From: Diploptera punctata
Lineage: Eukaryota > Arthropoda > Insecta > Blattodea > Blaberidae
NCBI GenBank assembly: GCA_030220185.1
Contig: JASPKZ010007295.1
Coordinates: 342,501 to 406,500, forward strand
Direction of reading: 5' to 3'
Length of the DNA stretch: 64,000 nucleotides
Shown: one piece after another, positions 63,780-64,000 of the stretch
How positions within the stretch are numbered: position 1 is the stretch's first letter
Layout: every line of letters begins with the position of its first letter
Translations under genes and position numbers: made by a program
The notes under the pieces: model-generated
The model's input: the letters and a program-made list of their open reading frames with translations, nothing else
Told to the model about the DNA's origin: nothing
Databases searched by the model: none

Positions 63780-64000
63780 GTCCCCCCCCCCCCAGCGCGG
63801 GCCATACAGTGGCACGATCTGTTAAAGAGAAGATTTGAAACTTTTGGTCATAGACGTACTTTTTGATCACACAAGGACATGGAGCCCTTTCCACGATGAG
63901 TGTTCAGCTGAATGTAAAGGCCACTTCCTAGACAACACGGATATTTAAGACAAGACTCGTCATTCACTCAGCATTCATAATAAACCAGACGAATATGATA
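63780..64000. repeat. Partial dispersed repeat at window end
   Basis: A C-run at 63,783-63,794, then ACACAAGGACATGGAGCCCT and CTAGACAACACGGATATTTA, similar to 61,435-61,525. The element continues past the window edge. Confidence 0.55.

Overview
The window looks like intergenic sequence from a large, AT-rich, repeat-dominated arthropod genome. The mix of elements suggests a cockroach-like (polyneopteran) insect; that is inference from the overall texture, and no host gene is available to confirm it. I see no convincing complete host gene. One short GC-richer stretch (about 7,207-7,357) could be a terminal coding exon. Nearly everything that can be named is a transposable element, intact, broken or nested. 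All family labels used here (RTE-A, RTE-B, SINE P1 to P5) are mine.

Autonomous or formerly autonomous elements: (1) RTE-A, an RTE-like non-LTR retrotransposon ending in an AGTA or AGTT repeat. There is one nearly full-length copy (57,780-61,037, endonuclease plus reverse transcriptase, broken only by small frameshifts) and about ten 5'-truncated copies. (2) RTE-B, related non-LTR elements ending in a GAA repeat (13.2, 18.7, 25.8, 30.9, 39.0 and 51.8 kb), plus 3' remnants of other lineages (2.0, 3.5, 20.2-23.3, 28.1 and 55.1 kb). (3) A mariner-type element with an uninterrupted 360-residue DD41D transposase and 108-bp terminal inverted repeats that differ at one base (21,860-23,208). (4) Three non-autonomous Helitrons (20.9, 24.5 and 41.0 kb). 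(5) Internally deleted hAT (4,493-5,578, 8-bp target duplication) and piggyBac (39,439-40,646, TTAA) elements. (6) A 585-bp inverted pair of Penelope-like 3' ends (33,192-33,776).

Short elements: at least five SINE families with tRNA-like heads, many with exact target duplications; mariner-type MITEs with TA duplications; perfect or near-perfect foldbacks (7.9, 10.9, 17.4 and 43.9 kb); and two kinds of tRNA-shaped repeats arranged as inverted doublets beside (AT)n tracts (36.0-36.5 and 44.1-44.4 kb). The doublets are the least familiar objects here.

Layout: 0-7 kb, retrotransposon remnants and hAT; 7-18 kb, foldbacks, SINEs and mariner MITEs in AT-rich filler; 18-25 kb, the most nested part, with a MITE split by RTE-B and one old retrotransposon split by a SINE, a Helitron and the mariner; 25-33 kb, SINEs and retrotransposon ends; 33-38 kb, a large inverted-repeat element carrying the Penelope pair and internal duplications, then tRNA-shaped repeats; 38-46 kb, piggyBac, Helitron, SINEs and the second tRNA-shaped doublet; 46-57 kb, SINEs and small inverted-repeat elements; 57-64 kb, a second copy of the 18-kb MITE, split this time by the near-complete RTE-A. 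The nesting gives relative ages: SINEs, Helitron, mariner and RTE-A all sit inside older elements.
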